A DNA stretch of 64,000 nt from Novosphingobium sp. B1 (lineage in GTDB: Bacteria; Pseudomonadota; Alphaproteobacteria; Sphingomonadales; Sphingomonadaceae), in contig NZ_FWXL01000002.1 of the NCBI RefSeq assembly GCF_900176395.1, forward strand, positions 434,001 to 498,000, in the 5' to 3' direction. The notes beneath the pieces are model-generated. The model did not search any database. It was not told the origin of the DNA and was given only the letters and a program-made list of their open reading frames with translations. Both the position numbers and the translations under genes were made by a program. Below, one piece after another: positions 39,312-48,175 of this stretch (its first letter is position 1; every line of letters starts with the position of its first letter).

Positions 39312-40277
39312 ATGGACGTCAACGAATTGCTCAAACCCTTCGTCCGCATGCTTGATGCGGCGGCGACCCCGACGGTGGTGCGTGCCATCGAACATGGCGG
39401 CTCAGCCGACGCACTTTGGGGCGAAATCGCCGAATCCGGCTTCCTCGATGCCCTCGTGGCCGAGAAGTACGGTGGCGCAGGGCTGAGCCTTCCCGATATC
39501 GAGCCTCTGATCGAGGCCATTGGTGCTCGCGCCGTGCCCCTGCCAGTGGCCGAGACGATGGTTGCGCGCGCGCTGCTGGCGTCTGCACGAGTTACCGCGC
39601 CGGAGGGACCGGTCACGCTGGTCGCTTCGCTCGCGCAACCGGTGCCGTGCGGGCTGGTGGCGCAGGCCGCGCTGGTCGATTGTGGTGATGCGCTGGTGCT
39701 TTGCGACATGGCGCAGCTTTCGCCCCGATCAACCGGCGTCACCAATTCCTTGGCCGCGCGCATTTCCGGCAAGCCGCAGGGGCAGATCTTGCCCAGGCCC
39801 GCAGCAGGTCTGCGCGCCATATCCGCCCTGCTCCGTGCCGCGCTGATCGCCGGCGCCGCCGCGCGACTGTGCGACGTGACCACGGCTTACGCCTCCGAAC
39901 GCGTGCAGTTCGGCAAGCCCATCGGCTGCCAGCAGTCGCTGCAGCAGATGCTGGCCGTCATGGCAGAGGACATGATCGCCTGTCGTATCGCCGCGCAGCT
40001 TGGTACATCGCAAGGCATCGATGTGCCGCTCGCCGTCGCCGCCACAGCCAAGGTCACCACTTCCGCCTCCGCTCCGCGCATCGCCTCCACTGCCCACGCC
40101 GTCCACGGCGCTATCGGCATCAGCGAGGAATACGAGCTGCAGCTCCTCACCCGCCGCCTGCACGAGTGGCGCATGGCTGATGGCTCGGAGGGTTACTGGT
40201 CAAAGGTGCTTGGGCAACAGCGCCTTGCTGCCAGCGTGACAAGCGTCGACTGGATACGTCAGGCAGTGTTTTCCTGA
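39312..40277 (+). CDS. Acyl-CoA dehydrogenase, short paralogue (probable heteromeric partner)
   Basis: 321 residues, ATG 39312 behind aaggag. The N-terminal ALWGEIAESGFLDALVAEKY and GGAGLSLPDIEPLIEAIGAR match the alpha-helical domain. The central domain is reduced: the usual S-E-P-G-S-G-S-D flavin loop is not recognisable. The C-terminal domain has AYASERVQFGKPIGCQQSLQ and TAHAVHGAIGISEEYELQLL. The pattern resembles FadE-type partner subunits that combine with a full-length dehydrogenase such as the one just upstream. Independent activity is doubtful. Confidence 0.88.
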   Translation: MDVNELLKPFVRMLDAAATPTVVRAIEHGGSADALWGEIAESGFLDALVAEKYGGAGLSLPDIEPLIEAIGARAVPLPVAETMVARALLASARVTAPEGPVTLVASLAQPVPCGLVAQAALVDCGDALVLCDMAQLSPRSTGVTNSLAARISGKPQGQILPRPAAGLRAISALLRAALIAGAAARLCDVTTAYASERVQFGKPIGCQQSLQQMLAVMAEDMIACRIAAQLGTSQGIDVPLAVAATAKVTTSASAPRIASTAHAVHGAIGISEEYELQLLTRRLHEWRMADGSEGYWSKVLGQQRLAASVTSVDWIRQAVFS

Positions 40278-40505
40278 TCCATCACATTCACTTCTTGATG
40301 ACGGTCTCCCATGGCCGGCAAGCCTTGCGCTTTCTCGGCAAGCAGGGTTGAATCGACCAGCAATCGCCACTATTGGCCACGACAACCGCAAGGACCCGGT
40401 GCAATTCTGGGTGGCTATTCCGGCCGCCGATCCGCCGGACAACATCATGCACGACCATCTTCGTTTAAAGCGCATCTGCGCGCGTCGTGCTTTTGTGGAA
40501 TTCTG

Positions 40506-42002
40506 ATGACAGACAGATTTGAGCGCTACCGTCGCGAGTGGTTTGCCGACGGTGCGGGTGTGCGGGCCAACGTTCTTGCCGGCATCGTGGTGGCTTTGGC
40601 GCTGATCCCCGAGGCTATCGGTTTTTCGATCATGGCCGGCGTGGATCCCCGCGTCGGTCTCTATGCTTCGGTTGCGATTGCCATCGTCATTTCCCTGATC
40701 GGCGGTCGCCCGGGCATGATTTCCGCCGCGACCGCAGCCGTTGCTGTGGTGGTCGTGCCGCTCGTGCGCGAACATGGCGTTGAATATCTTCTCGCCGCGA
40801 CGATCCTGATGGGCGTTATTCAAGCGGTCGCCGGGCTTGTGCGGCTCGACCTTCTCATGCAGTTCGTATCACGCTCGGTCATTACCGGCTTCGTCAACGC
40901 TCTCGCCATCCTGATCTTCCTGGCGCAGTTGCCGCAACTCGTCGGCATGGGGTGGGAAACCTACGTGATGGTCTCTGCCGGCCTGGCCATCATCTACCTG
41001 TTCCCGAAGCTGACCACGGTCTTGCCGTCGCCGCTGGTGGCCATTCTTGCGCTGACTGCTATCAGCCTCAGCCTTGGACTTCCGGTCCAGACAGTTGGGG
41101 ATATGGGCAAGCTGCCTGAAGGCGTGCCCAGCCTTGCACTGCCGGACATCCCGTTCACTTGGGAAACCCTGCGCATCATTGCGCCCTATTCGCTGACCAT
41201 GGCGGCGGTCGGGCTGCTGGAATCGATGCTCACCGCGCAAATTGTGGATGACATGACCCAGACCGAAAGCGACAAGCGCCAGGAATGTCTGGGGCAGGGC
41301 GGAGCTAACGTCGTTGCTGCGCTGCTTGGTGGCATGGGGGGCTGTGCCATGATCGGGCAGTCAGTCATCAACGTGACATCGGGCGGACGCGGCCGCCTTT
41401 CGATGTTTGTGGCCGGCGCATTTCTCCTGTTCCTTCTTGCAGTGCTCGGTCCTTGGGTCGGTCGTGTGCCGATGCCGGCGCTCGTGGCGGTGATGATCAT
41501 GGTTTCGATCGGTACCTTCTCGTGGAACTCGATCCCGAACCTGCGCCGCCATCCACCGACGTCGTCGGTGGTGATGCTGGTCACGGTAGCGGTTGTGGTG
41601 ACAACGCGCGATCTCTCCCTGGGCGTGCTGGCAGGCGTGCTGCTTTCGGGCATCTTCTTTGCCGGAAAGGTTCAGCGATTGTTCGCGGTCAACCGCGAAA
41701 TCTCGGCTGATGTCAGCACGGCAACATACCGTGTGCAGGGGGAAATATTCTTTGCCTCGGCTGATCGCTTCACACGGTCGTTTCAGGCCGAGGAAGGCTC
41801 GAGGACCGTCGTCATCGACGTGACCCGGGCGCATTTCTGGTACATCTCGGCGGTCGGGGCACTGGACAAGATCGTTGCCCGCCTGGGCAAGGCCGGCTGT
41901 GCGGTAACAGTCATCGGCTACAATGAAGCCAGTTCCGATCTCGTCGACCGGTTCGCTCTTCACGACAAGACCGGGTTCGAACTGGGCGCCGTTCCACACT
42001 GA
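40506..42002 (+). CDS. SulP-family anion transporter with STAS domain
   Basis: 498 residues from ATG 40506; upstream in-frame codons lack family resemblance. The N-terminal [20 protein letters not shown] with [17 protein letters not shown] is the SulP entry, followed by about 11-12 membrane helices (including [20 protein letters not shown] and [20 protein letters not shown]). The cytoplasmic STAS domain (residues ~400-498, [20 protein letters not shown]) ends the protein. SulP carriers move sulfate, bicarbonate or dicarboxylates at the inner membrane; the anion cannot be told here. It opens a block of ion-transport genes. Confidence 0.92.
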   Translation: MTDRFERYRREWFADGAGVRANVLAGIVVALALIPEAIGFSIMAGVDPRVGLYASVAIAIVISLIGGRPGMISAATAAVAVVVVPLVREHGVEYLLAATILMGVIQAVAGLVRLDLLMQFVSRSVITGFVNALAILIFLAQLPQLVGMGWETYVMVSAGLAIIYLFPKLTTVLPSPLVAILALTAISLSLGLPVQTVGDMGKLPEGVPSLALPDIPFTWETLRIIAPYSLTMAAVGLLESMLTAQIVDDMTQTESDKRQECLGQGGANVVAALLGGMGGCAMIGQSVINVTSGGRGRLSMFVAGAFLLFLLAVLGPWVGRVPMPALVAVMIMVSIGTFSWNSIPNLRRHPPTSSVVMLVTVAVVVTTRDLSLGVLAGVLLSGIFFAGKVQRLFAVNREISADVSTATYRVQGEIFFASADRFTRSFQAEEGSRTVVIDVTRAHFWYISAVGALDKIVARLGKAGCAVTVIGYNEASSDLVDRFALHDKTGFELGAVPH

Positions 42003-42093
42003 GCGCGCAGGAGGCCGGGTGGCACGGCGCTTGCCGGGATTCCGGGAACTTGATGCACGACGGCTCCGTTGGGCATCAAACCAGGAGATCTGA

Positions 42094-43161
42094 TTGCCTA
42101 GCATAGTCGCCGAACTTCCGCAGTGGCTGCAGCCACTTGCGGTGATTGCCATCGCCTTGATTGTCGCGCTCGCGGCTCATCGGCTTCTACTGCTCGTGCT
42201 GCGGCGCGTGACGGATCGGGTGTCCGGCCTCTCGGAAGCGCATGTGGCACAGCGTCTTGGCCAACCTTCTAAGTGGCTGACCATCGCCATTGCTCTGTCA
42301 GCAGTGCAACCCGCGCTTGGTCTGGAGCAAAATGTGACCGGGCTTTGGCGCCAGGTCGCAGGGCTGGTGGTGCCAGCGTTGATCGGCTGGTTTGTCGTCG
42401 CCGTGATCGGCATTGGCTTCACCCTGCTTGAAATACGTGCGGACATCACTGTGGCTGACAATCTGGCCGCACGACGCCGCCGGACCCGTGCCAGCATCCT
42501 CCATCGCATCGCTGTGTTCATCGTTCTGCTGGCTACCTTCTGCATGATGCTGATGAGCATTCCTGCGGTGCGCAGCATCGGGGTCACGCTTATCGCATCA
42601 GCCGGTCTCGCCGGGCTTGCGGTAGGCGCGGCGGCGCAGCCAGCGTTGAAGAACCTGATCGCCGGCATCCAGATGGCTTTCACCGAACCGATCCGGATCG
42701 ACGACGTCGTCATCATCGATGGCGAATGGGGTCGGATCGAGGAAATTCGTCTGACCTTTGTCGTCGTGAAAATATGGGACGAGCGACGTCTGGTGGTGCC
42801 GGTCTCGAAGTTCCTCGAGGGCAGCTTCCAGAACTGGACGCGGCAGACCAGCCAATTGCTGGGAACGGCCTTCCTCCATGTCGACCCGACAGCAGACGTG
42901 CCCAGACTACGGGCGAAACTTGCCGAGGTGGTGAAAGGCAATCCCAACTGGGATGGCAGGGTCGCAGGACTGCAGGTGACCGATACTTCGCCCGATCATC
43001 TGGAATTGCGTGCCCTGGTCAGCGCGGCCGATGCTGGCAAGGCCTTTGATTTGCGGTGCGAGGTTCGGGAAGCGATGATCGCCTTCATCCGGGACGAGAT
43101 GCCCGAGGCGTTCGTGCGTCGTCGCGGCCAGATTGCGCTGCTGCAACAGGATGTCGGCTAG
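42094..43161 (+). CDS. MscS-family mechanosensitive ion channel
   Basis: 355 residues from TTG 42094, with aggaga five bases upstream. Four N-terminal hydrophobic segments are followed by the pore helix with small-residue packing (SAGLAGLAVGAAAQPALKNL and IAGIQMAFTEPIRIDDVVII), the beta domain signature DGEWGRIEEIRLTFVVVKIW and LVVPVSKFLEGSFQNWTR. It releases solutes on hypo-osmotic shock from the inner membrane. It is longer than E. coli MscS (286) by an N-terminal membrane extension. It follows the SulP gene by 91 bp on the same strand. Confidence 0.92.
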   Translation: MPSIVAELPQWLQPLAVIAIALIVALAAHRLLLLVLRRVTDRVSGLSEAHVAQRLGQPSKWLTIAIALSAVQPALGLEQNVTGLWRQVAGLVVPALIGWFVVAVIGIGFTLLEIRADITVADNLAARRRRTRASILHRIAVFIVLLATFCMMLMSIPAVRSIGVTLIASAGLAGLAVGAAAQPALKNLIAGIQMAFTEPIRIDDVVIIDGEWGRIEEIRLTFVVVKIWDERRLVVPVSKFLEGSFQNWTRQTSQLLGTAFLHVDPTADVPRLRAKLAEVVKGNPNWDGRVAGLQVTDTSPDHLELRALVSAADAGKAFDLRCEVREAMIAFIRDEMPEAFVRRRGQIALLQQDVG

Positions 43162-43239
43162 CGCGAGGTGGTCGTCCGTTCACCGATCTCATATGACCGC
43201 CCGCGGGTGCGCGGTTCTGCACGAGTAACGCAAAGGCAA

Positions 43240-44574
43240 TCAGAACGGAAAGAAATGATGTATGGCGACGACTGCCACAGCCCAGGTGATCAAGTTTAGC
43301 GGTAGCCCCACTTTCACGAAATCGGTGTAGCGATATCCCCCCATCTGGTAGACCAGCACATTGGTCTGATAGCCGAAGGGCGTGGCGAAGGCGGCGCTGG
43401 CTGCCATCATTATCGTCACAAGAAACGGTCTTGGGCTGACCCCGAGGCTTTCGGCCAGAGCCACTGCGACAGGCGTCAGCAGCACAGCGACGGTCGCATT
43501 AGACAGCAGTTCGGTAAGCAACAACGTCGCGCCGTAGAGCAGGACAAGGGCTGTAAGCGGACCCACGCCATTGACCGACCCTATCATCCAGCGGGTGACT
43601 TCAGCGGCAAGACCGGTCTGTTCCATGGCAATGCCGATGACGACCATCCCCGCGATCAACAGCAGGATTTCCGGCCGCAAGCCAGCATAGGCCTGATCGG
43701 GCGATATTACGCGAAGCAGGATGAGCAGGACGGCACCGGCAAAGGCCGCTGCGGCAATCGGCACAAGGTTGACTGCCGCGACGACAATGGCACCGACGAA
43801 GACCGCCACGGAAATGAGCGCCATTCTCGGTCGGAATTCGTGAACCTGCGCGTAGACCTTCGTGTCTTGCAAGGAATCGCCTGTAAGGTCCACATGGCTG
43901 ACCGAATGGCGTTCGACGTCGTTGCGGGCTTTTGCCTCGCCCGCCTCCTCGCGCGCTGCCGGCGCGCCCTTTACAAGCCTGCCGGTGAATAGAACCAGAT
44001 AGATCCCGCCCGCCAGTGCCATGGCAAGCCCAACTGGGGTAATCTCGAAAATGCCGAACGGCGCCTGTCCGGATGAGCGGGCCATGTCATCGACCAGCAG
44101 GTTCGTCGATGTTCCAATCAGCGTGCAACTGCCACCAAGCACCGCCACGTAGGATAGCGGCATCAGGAAGCGCCGAGGATCGAGCCCGATGGACTTGGCC
44201 ACGTCGCGGATCACCGGTGCGGCTACCACCACGATTGGCGTGTTGTTGAGAAAGGCCGATCCAAAGCCCGACATGCCGATCAGGCCCCACAGCCCCGTTG
44301 CCCCGGTCCTGCGGCAAAATACGACCGCCTTGGCAATGGCCTTGTCGAGCAGGCCCGAAAGCTCCATCGCGTAGGCAATGACGAAGAGCGATGCCAGCGT
44401 GAGAATAGCGGGGCTTGCGAATGCACCCTGAACTTCGCTGGGCCGGACGGCTCCGGTTACCAGCAGGATCGCCGCTCCGCTCAGAGCAACGACATCTGCC
44501 CTCATCCGGTCGGCAATCAGCGCGGCGACGACGCCGACAAGGACCACTAGGGTCAGGATCTGTTCAACCGTCAT
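43240..44574 (-). CDS. SLC13-family (DASS/ArsB-like) permease without RCK domains
   Basis: 444 residues, with about 11 membrane segments in two inverted halves. Each half carries the DASS carboxylate-binding motif: LIGTSTNLLVDDMA in the first and FGYQTNVLVYQMG in the second. The hydrophilic loop between them (residues ~205-245) is short and lacks the RCK/TrkA-C regulators found in its paralogue at 56673-58442. Family members carry dicarboxylates, sulfate or related anions with Na+ or H+. It converges with the MscS gene, 78 bp between stops. Confidence 0.85.
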   Translation of the reverse strand: MTVEQILTLVVLVGVVAALIADRMRADVVALSGAAILLVTGAVRPSEVQGAFASPAILTLASLFVIAYAMELSGLLDKAIAKAVVFCRRTGATGLWGLIGMSGFGSAFLNNTPIVVVAAPVIRDVAKSIGLDPRRFLMPLSYVAVLGGSCTLIGTSTNLLVDDMARSSGQAPFGIFEITPVGLAMALAGGIYLVLFTGRLVKGAPAAREEAGEAKARNDVERHSVSHVDLTGDSLQDTKVYAQVHEFRPRMALISVAVFVGAIVVAAVNLVPIAAAAFAGAVLLILLRVISPDQAYAGLRPEILLLIAGMVVIGIAMEQTGLAAEVTRWMIGSVNGVGPLTALVLLYGATLLLTELLSNATVAVLLTPVAVALAESLGVSPRPFLVTIMMAASAAFATPFGYQTNVLVYQMGGYRYTDFVKVGLPLNLITWAVAVVAIHHFFPF

Positions 44575-44632
44575 TATTCTTCAATGCTTACAGGCAGATG
44601 ACGTTGCCGACAATCGATGGTAGGCTTCTGAT

Positions 44633-45523
44633 ATGATCAAGGCGCTTCCCAGAATTCCTATCCGTCCCCGATGGTCTTCGGGCCGGACGGTCTTGCTGGC
44701 AGCCTTCGTTGCGATGGGAGGCTGCCAGCCCTCCAATCCGGCACCTGAGGCATCGGCAACCCCCGGGCCGACCGAAACTGCGCCCCCTGCAACGAATGCG
44801 GCAGTCAAGGCGCTGTCGGCACTGGGGCGGGCAGAGATCCTCGCAGCAGTCGCAGCGGCGGCAGACGAGGTCGCCGCAGGAAACGCCCTGCCTGGCGCCA
44901 ATCTTGATTTGGCGAACCGAAGCTTTGAACTCGTGATGCCTATTGCTTGCGATGATGGCGTAACCGGTGGGTGGGGGTCGTGGAGCGTTGATCCTGCCAC
45001 CAAGGTCCTGCGGACAACCTTTAACCGGCAGAACTGGGCAGGCGTGCCACTCTTTGCGGATCTTGCCAAAGGTCAGGTGTACGAGACTGCCGAAGGCTTC
45101 TGGATCGAACGGCCTTGGACACGCTCGGAGCAATGTCCGCGCGCTGCAGCCAGTTCGGCGACGCAGGAAAAGCCCGAGGCGACAAGTCAGGAAACCGCAG
45201 CATCAGTTGCCCAAGAGCAAGCCACGCCCGAAAGTACGCTCGCTCTTGTGCAGTATTTCTCACCCGATGCGCCGCGCACGCTCCTCCGCGGCAAGCGGCC
45301 CTATGCCTACACGGCGAAGCTTCCCAAGGATGCCGACCTGGCACCTCGCGCGTTTCGGGTCAGGATCAAGGGGCGGATCACGACCTTCAGCGATGGCCAG
45401 CCGGTCCACTGCGTGACGCGCCAGACGAGCAGACCACCCGTTTGCGCAGTAGCTGTCGAGTTCGGCAAGATTGCCCTCGAGGATGCCGGAAGCGGTGAAA
45501 CTCTTGCCGACTGGGACAGCTAG
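44633..45523 (+). CDS. Putative lipoprotein of unknown function
   Basis: 296 residues. A basic N terminus (IPIRPRWSSGR) and a hydrophobic stretch VLLAAFVAMGG end in Cys31, a plausible lipobox, followed by a Pro/Ala/Thr-rich linker. Two folded parts follow: one with FELVMPIACDDGVTGGWGSW and NRQNWAGVPLFADLAKGQVY, and one with FRVRIKGRITTFSDGQPVHC and VEFGKIALEDAGSG, joined by a Gln/Ala/Ser-rich linker. Six cysteines in the mature part could pair. No family recognised. It probably sits at a membrane facing the periplasm. Its TAG stop overlaps the stop of the convergent antiporter within CTAG. Confidence 0.7.
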   Translation: MIKALPRIPIRPRWSSGRTVLLAAFVAMGGCQPSNPAPEASATPGPTETAPPATNAAVKALSALGRAEILAAVAAAADEVAAGNALPGANLDLANRSFELVMPIACDDGVTGGWGSWSVDPATKVLRTTFNRQNWAGVPLFADLAKGQVYETAEGFWIERPWTRSEQCPRAAASSATQEKPEATSQETAASVAQEQATPESTLALVQYFSPDAPRTLLRGKRPYAYTAKLPKDADLAPRAFRVRIKGRITTFSDGQPVHCVTRQTSRPPVCAVAVEFGKIALEDAGSGETLADWDS

Positions 45524-46806
45524 GCCTTCGCGCCAGGGGAGGTATGCGTTGATCGTTCCATCCGCTGCAGGATGCCCGCGATCGTTCCCCCCTGTACGAT
45601 GACGGTGAACAGGACGACCGCGTAGGTCGCCGCAAGGATCAGGTCGCGTTCGCTGCCGTGGGGCAAGCCGAGTGCAAGCGCCACCGAAATGCCGCCGCGC
45701 AACCCACCCCAGATAAGCGTGACAGGCACGATGGCACCCGCTGCCCGGGCCTTTCCAAACGCTGAAAGGGGAAGGATTACCGATAACGATCGCGCCAGCA
45801 GCGAAAGCACTATGGCTCCTGCGCCGAGCAGGATCAGGCCAGCATCGCGCGGCACGGTCACGACTTCCAGCCCGATCAGCAGGAACAGCACGGTATTGAG
45901 AATATCGTCGATCAGATCCCAGAATTTGTGCAGGTAATCGCGCGTGGTATCGCTCATCGCGTGGGCCACCCCGGCGTTGCCGATGATGAGGCCCGCGACC
46001 GCCATGGCGACAGGCCCGCTGACATGGAGCGGGCTGGCGATGGCATACCCGCCCATGACGGTCGCCAGGCTGATCAGTACCTCGACCTTGTAGTCGTCGA
46101 TAGAGCGCATGGCCCGATATGCGATACCCCCAATAACCAAGCCGAGCAGGATACCGCCGCCGGCTTCCTCGACGAACAGAAGCGCGGCGTGGCCGAGATC
46201 GAGCGGAGCGCCGCTTGTCGCCGTGGCAAGCAGGATCGCGAAGATCACGACACCCACGCCATCGTTGAACAGGCTTTCTCCGGCAACAGTCGCTTCAAGC
46301 AGAGATGACACACTGGTCCGTTTCAGAACGCTCATGACCGAAACCGGATCGGTCGGGCTGATCAGGGCGCCAAATACGAAACACCAGATTGCCGGTATCG
46401 TATAACCCATCGTCTTTGTCAGAAAAAGGAACCCCGTGCCGACGATGGCCGTTGAGAGCACGACGCCGACCGTACTGAGCACAAGGATCGCCCAGCGCCC
46501 CTTTTGCAGTTGCTGCCAGGAAACGTGAAGTGCCCCGGCGAACAAAAGGAACGAAAGCATCCCGTCCATGAGGGTGGCGTGAAAATCGATTCTGGCAATG
46601 AAGCCTGCCAGATCGCGACTGACAGAACTCGACGGCAGGATTTCGTCGAGAGCGACGACCAGCAAGGAAGCAAGCGCTCCCATGACCGTCAATCCGATGG
46701 ATGATGGCAGGCGCAGGAAGCGGAAGTTTACATAGCCCAGCACGGCCGCGACCACGATCAGCACTGCCGCCGCGTTGAAAGGCGTAAGGTACAAGCTACC
46801 GATCAC
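45520..46806 (-). CDS. CPA1-family Na+(K+)/H+ antiporter
   Basis: 428 residues from GTG 46806 (aggag upstream). About 12 helices are seen, with the CPA1 transport motifs FVFGALISPTDPVSVMSVLK and VAGESLFNDGVGVVIFAILL (the Asp residues of ion binding), and a late WGGLRGGISVALALGLP. There is no C-terminal RCK or cytoplasmic domain, so it is a compact antiporter. It exchanges cytoplasmic Na+ or K+ for protons, serving pH and salt tolerance. The DUF2254 gene ends 28 bp upstream on the same strand, suggesting an operon. Confidence 0.92.
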   Translation of the reverse strand: MIGSLYLTPFNAAAVLIVVAAVLGYVNFRFLRLPSSIGLTVMGALASLLVVALDEILPSSSVSRDLAGFIARIDFHATLMDGMLSFLLFAGALHVSWQQLQKGRWAILVLSTVGVVLSTAIVGTGFLFLTKTMGYTIPAIWCFVFGALISPTDPVSVMSVLKRTSVSSLLEATVAGESLFNDGVGVVIFAILLATATSGAPLDLGHAALLFVEEAGGGILLGLVIGGIAYRAMRSIDDYKVEVLISLATVMGGYAIASPLHVSGPVAMAVAGLIIGNAGVAHAMSDTTRDYLHKFWDLIDDILNTVLFLLIGLEVVTVPRDAGLILLGAGAIVLSLLARSLSVILPLSAFGKARAAGAIVPVTLIWGGLRGGISVALALGLPHGSERDLILAATYAVVLFTVIVQGGTIAGILQRMERSTHTSPGAKA

Positions 46807-46833
46807 TCGTCTGACTCCTGTCCTGCCGCTCCG

Positions 46834-48072
46834 TCATGGCCAATAGCGACGGTGTATCCGGTCCAGAAGCGCTCGGTCTGCCTCTGCGGTCATCGCGGCT
46901 CTTGCGCGGGTCATCGCGTCGGCAGCTGCGTTGGCGCAATCCCCACGTGCCGCAGGATCCGCCTCTGCAAGGGCGGCAAGCGACTTCTGCAACCTTATCG
47001 CTACCTCGATCAGTCCGGCACCATCGCGCGCGATAGGGCGATAGAAATCCTCGAGAAGTTCGGGAAAACTGGGCGAGGGAACAATCACCCTGCCTGTGTC
47101 GTCATCTGCGTTTTTCTCCTGTATTGCCAGCATCGAGGACAGTACCCGCGTGCCGGCTTCTATCACCGAAATGGCGGTACCTGGGTCGTTGACGGCCGGT
47201 GACAGGGCTCTCGAGGCGATTTCCGAAAGGACGACAAGACCGAAGCGCGGATCGTTGTCGAATGCGCGATCGGGTGCAACGGTAAATGCCGACTGTAGCC
47301 TCTCGATCTGCTTGGCGTCTATTTGGGTATTGCTCCATGCCACCATACGCGCAGGATCGGCCATGACCCCGGGCAACGCTGACAGCACGATCTGGCAATC
47401 GAGGTCGTCGGCCACTTCCTGTAGCAGGGCGATGTCGACGTGGGTGATGCGGCCGATGTCCTCGAGATGGATCAGGGTTGCACCATCCGGGACACTGCGG
47501 CGCTGGCGCGGCCCGAAGCGTAGGGGCCTTCCCACCGCTTGCGCTGCTTTTGCCGCAGCCATTTCGACCCTGGCGATAGTGTCGTTTACCCGCCCGAAGC
47601 GCGTGATGTGTTCGATCCAGCGCAGAAAAGTTATGACGATGCTGGCAATGACTAGGATGGTTCCGCCAAGCAGGATGACGCGACCGCTTTCCCCGTAAAA
47701 ACCCGTGGACAGAGCGATAATGCCGACGATGGCGAACAGGAAGCTGCCGAGGAAGGTTGCCAGAGCATTCTGTGCGGTCGTATCCTCGACCAGCAACTGG
47801 ACTGCGCGCGGGGTTATGTTGCTCGTTGCCCCTGAATAAGCCGAGACCATGGCCGTCAATGAGAATGTCGTCACCGCCAGCATGCTTGAGGCGAGCACAT
47901 TCAGTATGCTGTCGACCGACCGGGCGCCGACCTTGGTTGCGAACTCGTACGAGATGGCATGGCCGATGAATGCGCTGGCCAAGGCAAGGCCTATTGCGAA
48001 CAAGCAGAACAGACCGGCCCGAAACCACATTCGCTTTGTGAGAATGCGCAATGCCCAATGCCATTTCTTCAA
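46834..48072 (-). CDS. DUF2254 membrane protein
   Basis: 412 residues from TTG 48072 (gggggtgg upstream). Four membrane segments at residues ~15-35, 55-80, 100-125 and 130-150 (for example WFRAGLFCLFAIGLALASAF) are followed by a soluble C-terminal half with DLDCQIVLSALPGVM, then RAFDNDPRFGLVVLSEIASR and ALSPAVNDPGTAISVIEAG, the conserved DUF2254 core. Function is unknown; the family is often found with ion transporters. Here it directly precedes the CPA1 antiporter on the same strand, which supports a role in ion homeostasis by context only. Confidence 0.88.
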   Translation of the reverse strand: MKKWHWALRILTKRMWFRAGLFCLFAIGLALASAFIGHAISYEFATKVGARSVDSILNVLASSMLAVTTFSLTAMVSAYSGATSNITPRAVQLLVEDTTAQNALATFLGSFLFAIVGIIALSTGFYGESGRVILLGGTILVIASIVITFLRWIEHITRFGRVNDTIARVEMAAAKAAQAVGRPLRFGPRQRRSVPDGATLIHLEDIGRITHVDIALLQEVADDLDCQIVLSALPGVMADPARMVAWSNTQIDAKQIERLQSAFTVAPDRAFDNDPRFGLVVLSEIASRALSPAVNDPGTAISVIEAGTRVLSSMLAIQEKNADDDTGRVIVPSPSFPELLEDFYRPIARDGAGLIEVAIRLQKSLAALAEADPAARGDCANAAADAMTRARAAMTAEADRALLDRIHRRYWP

Positions 48073-48175
48073 GAACCACCCCCATCGCGAGCCTGCTCAC
48101 GATAGAGAATTGGTGGCGGAACCCATCGTTCCGCATTTGCCGCCGCACTGATGCGGCGGCCGTCATCGGGCGTCC

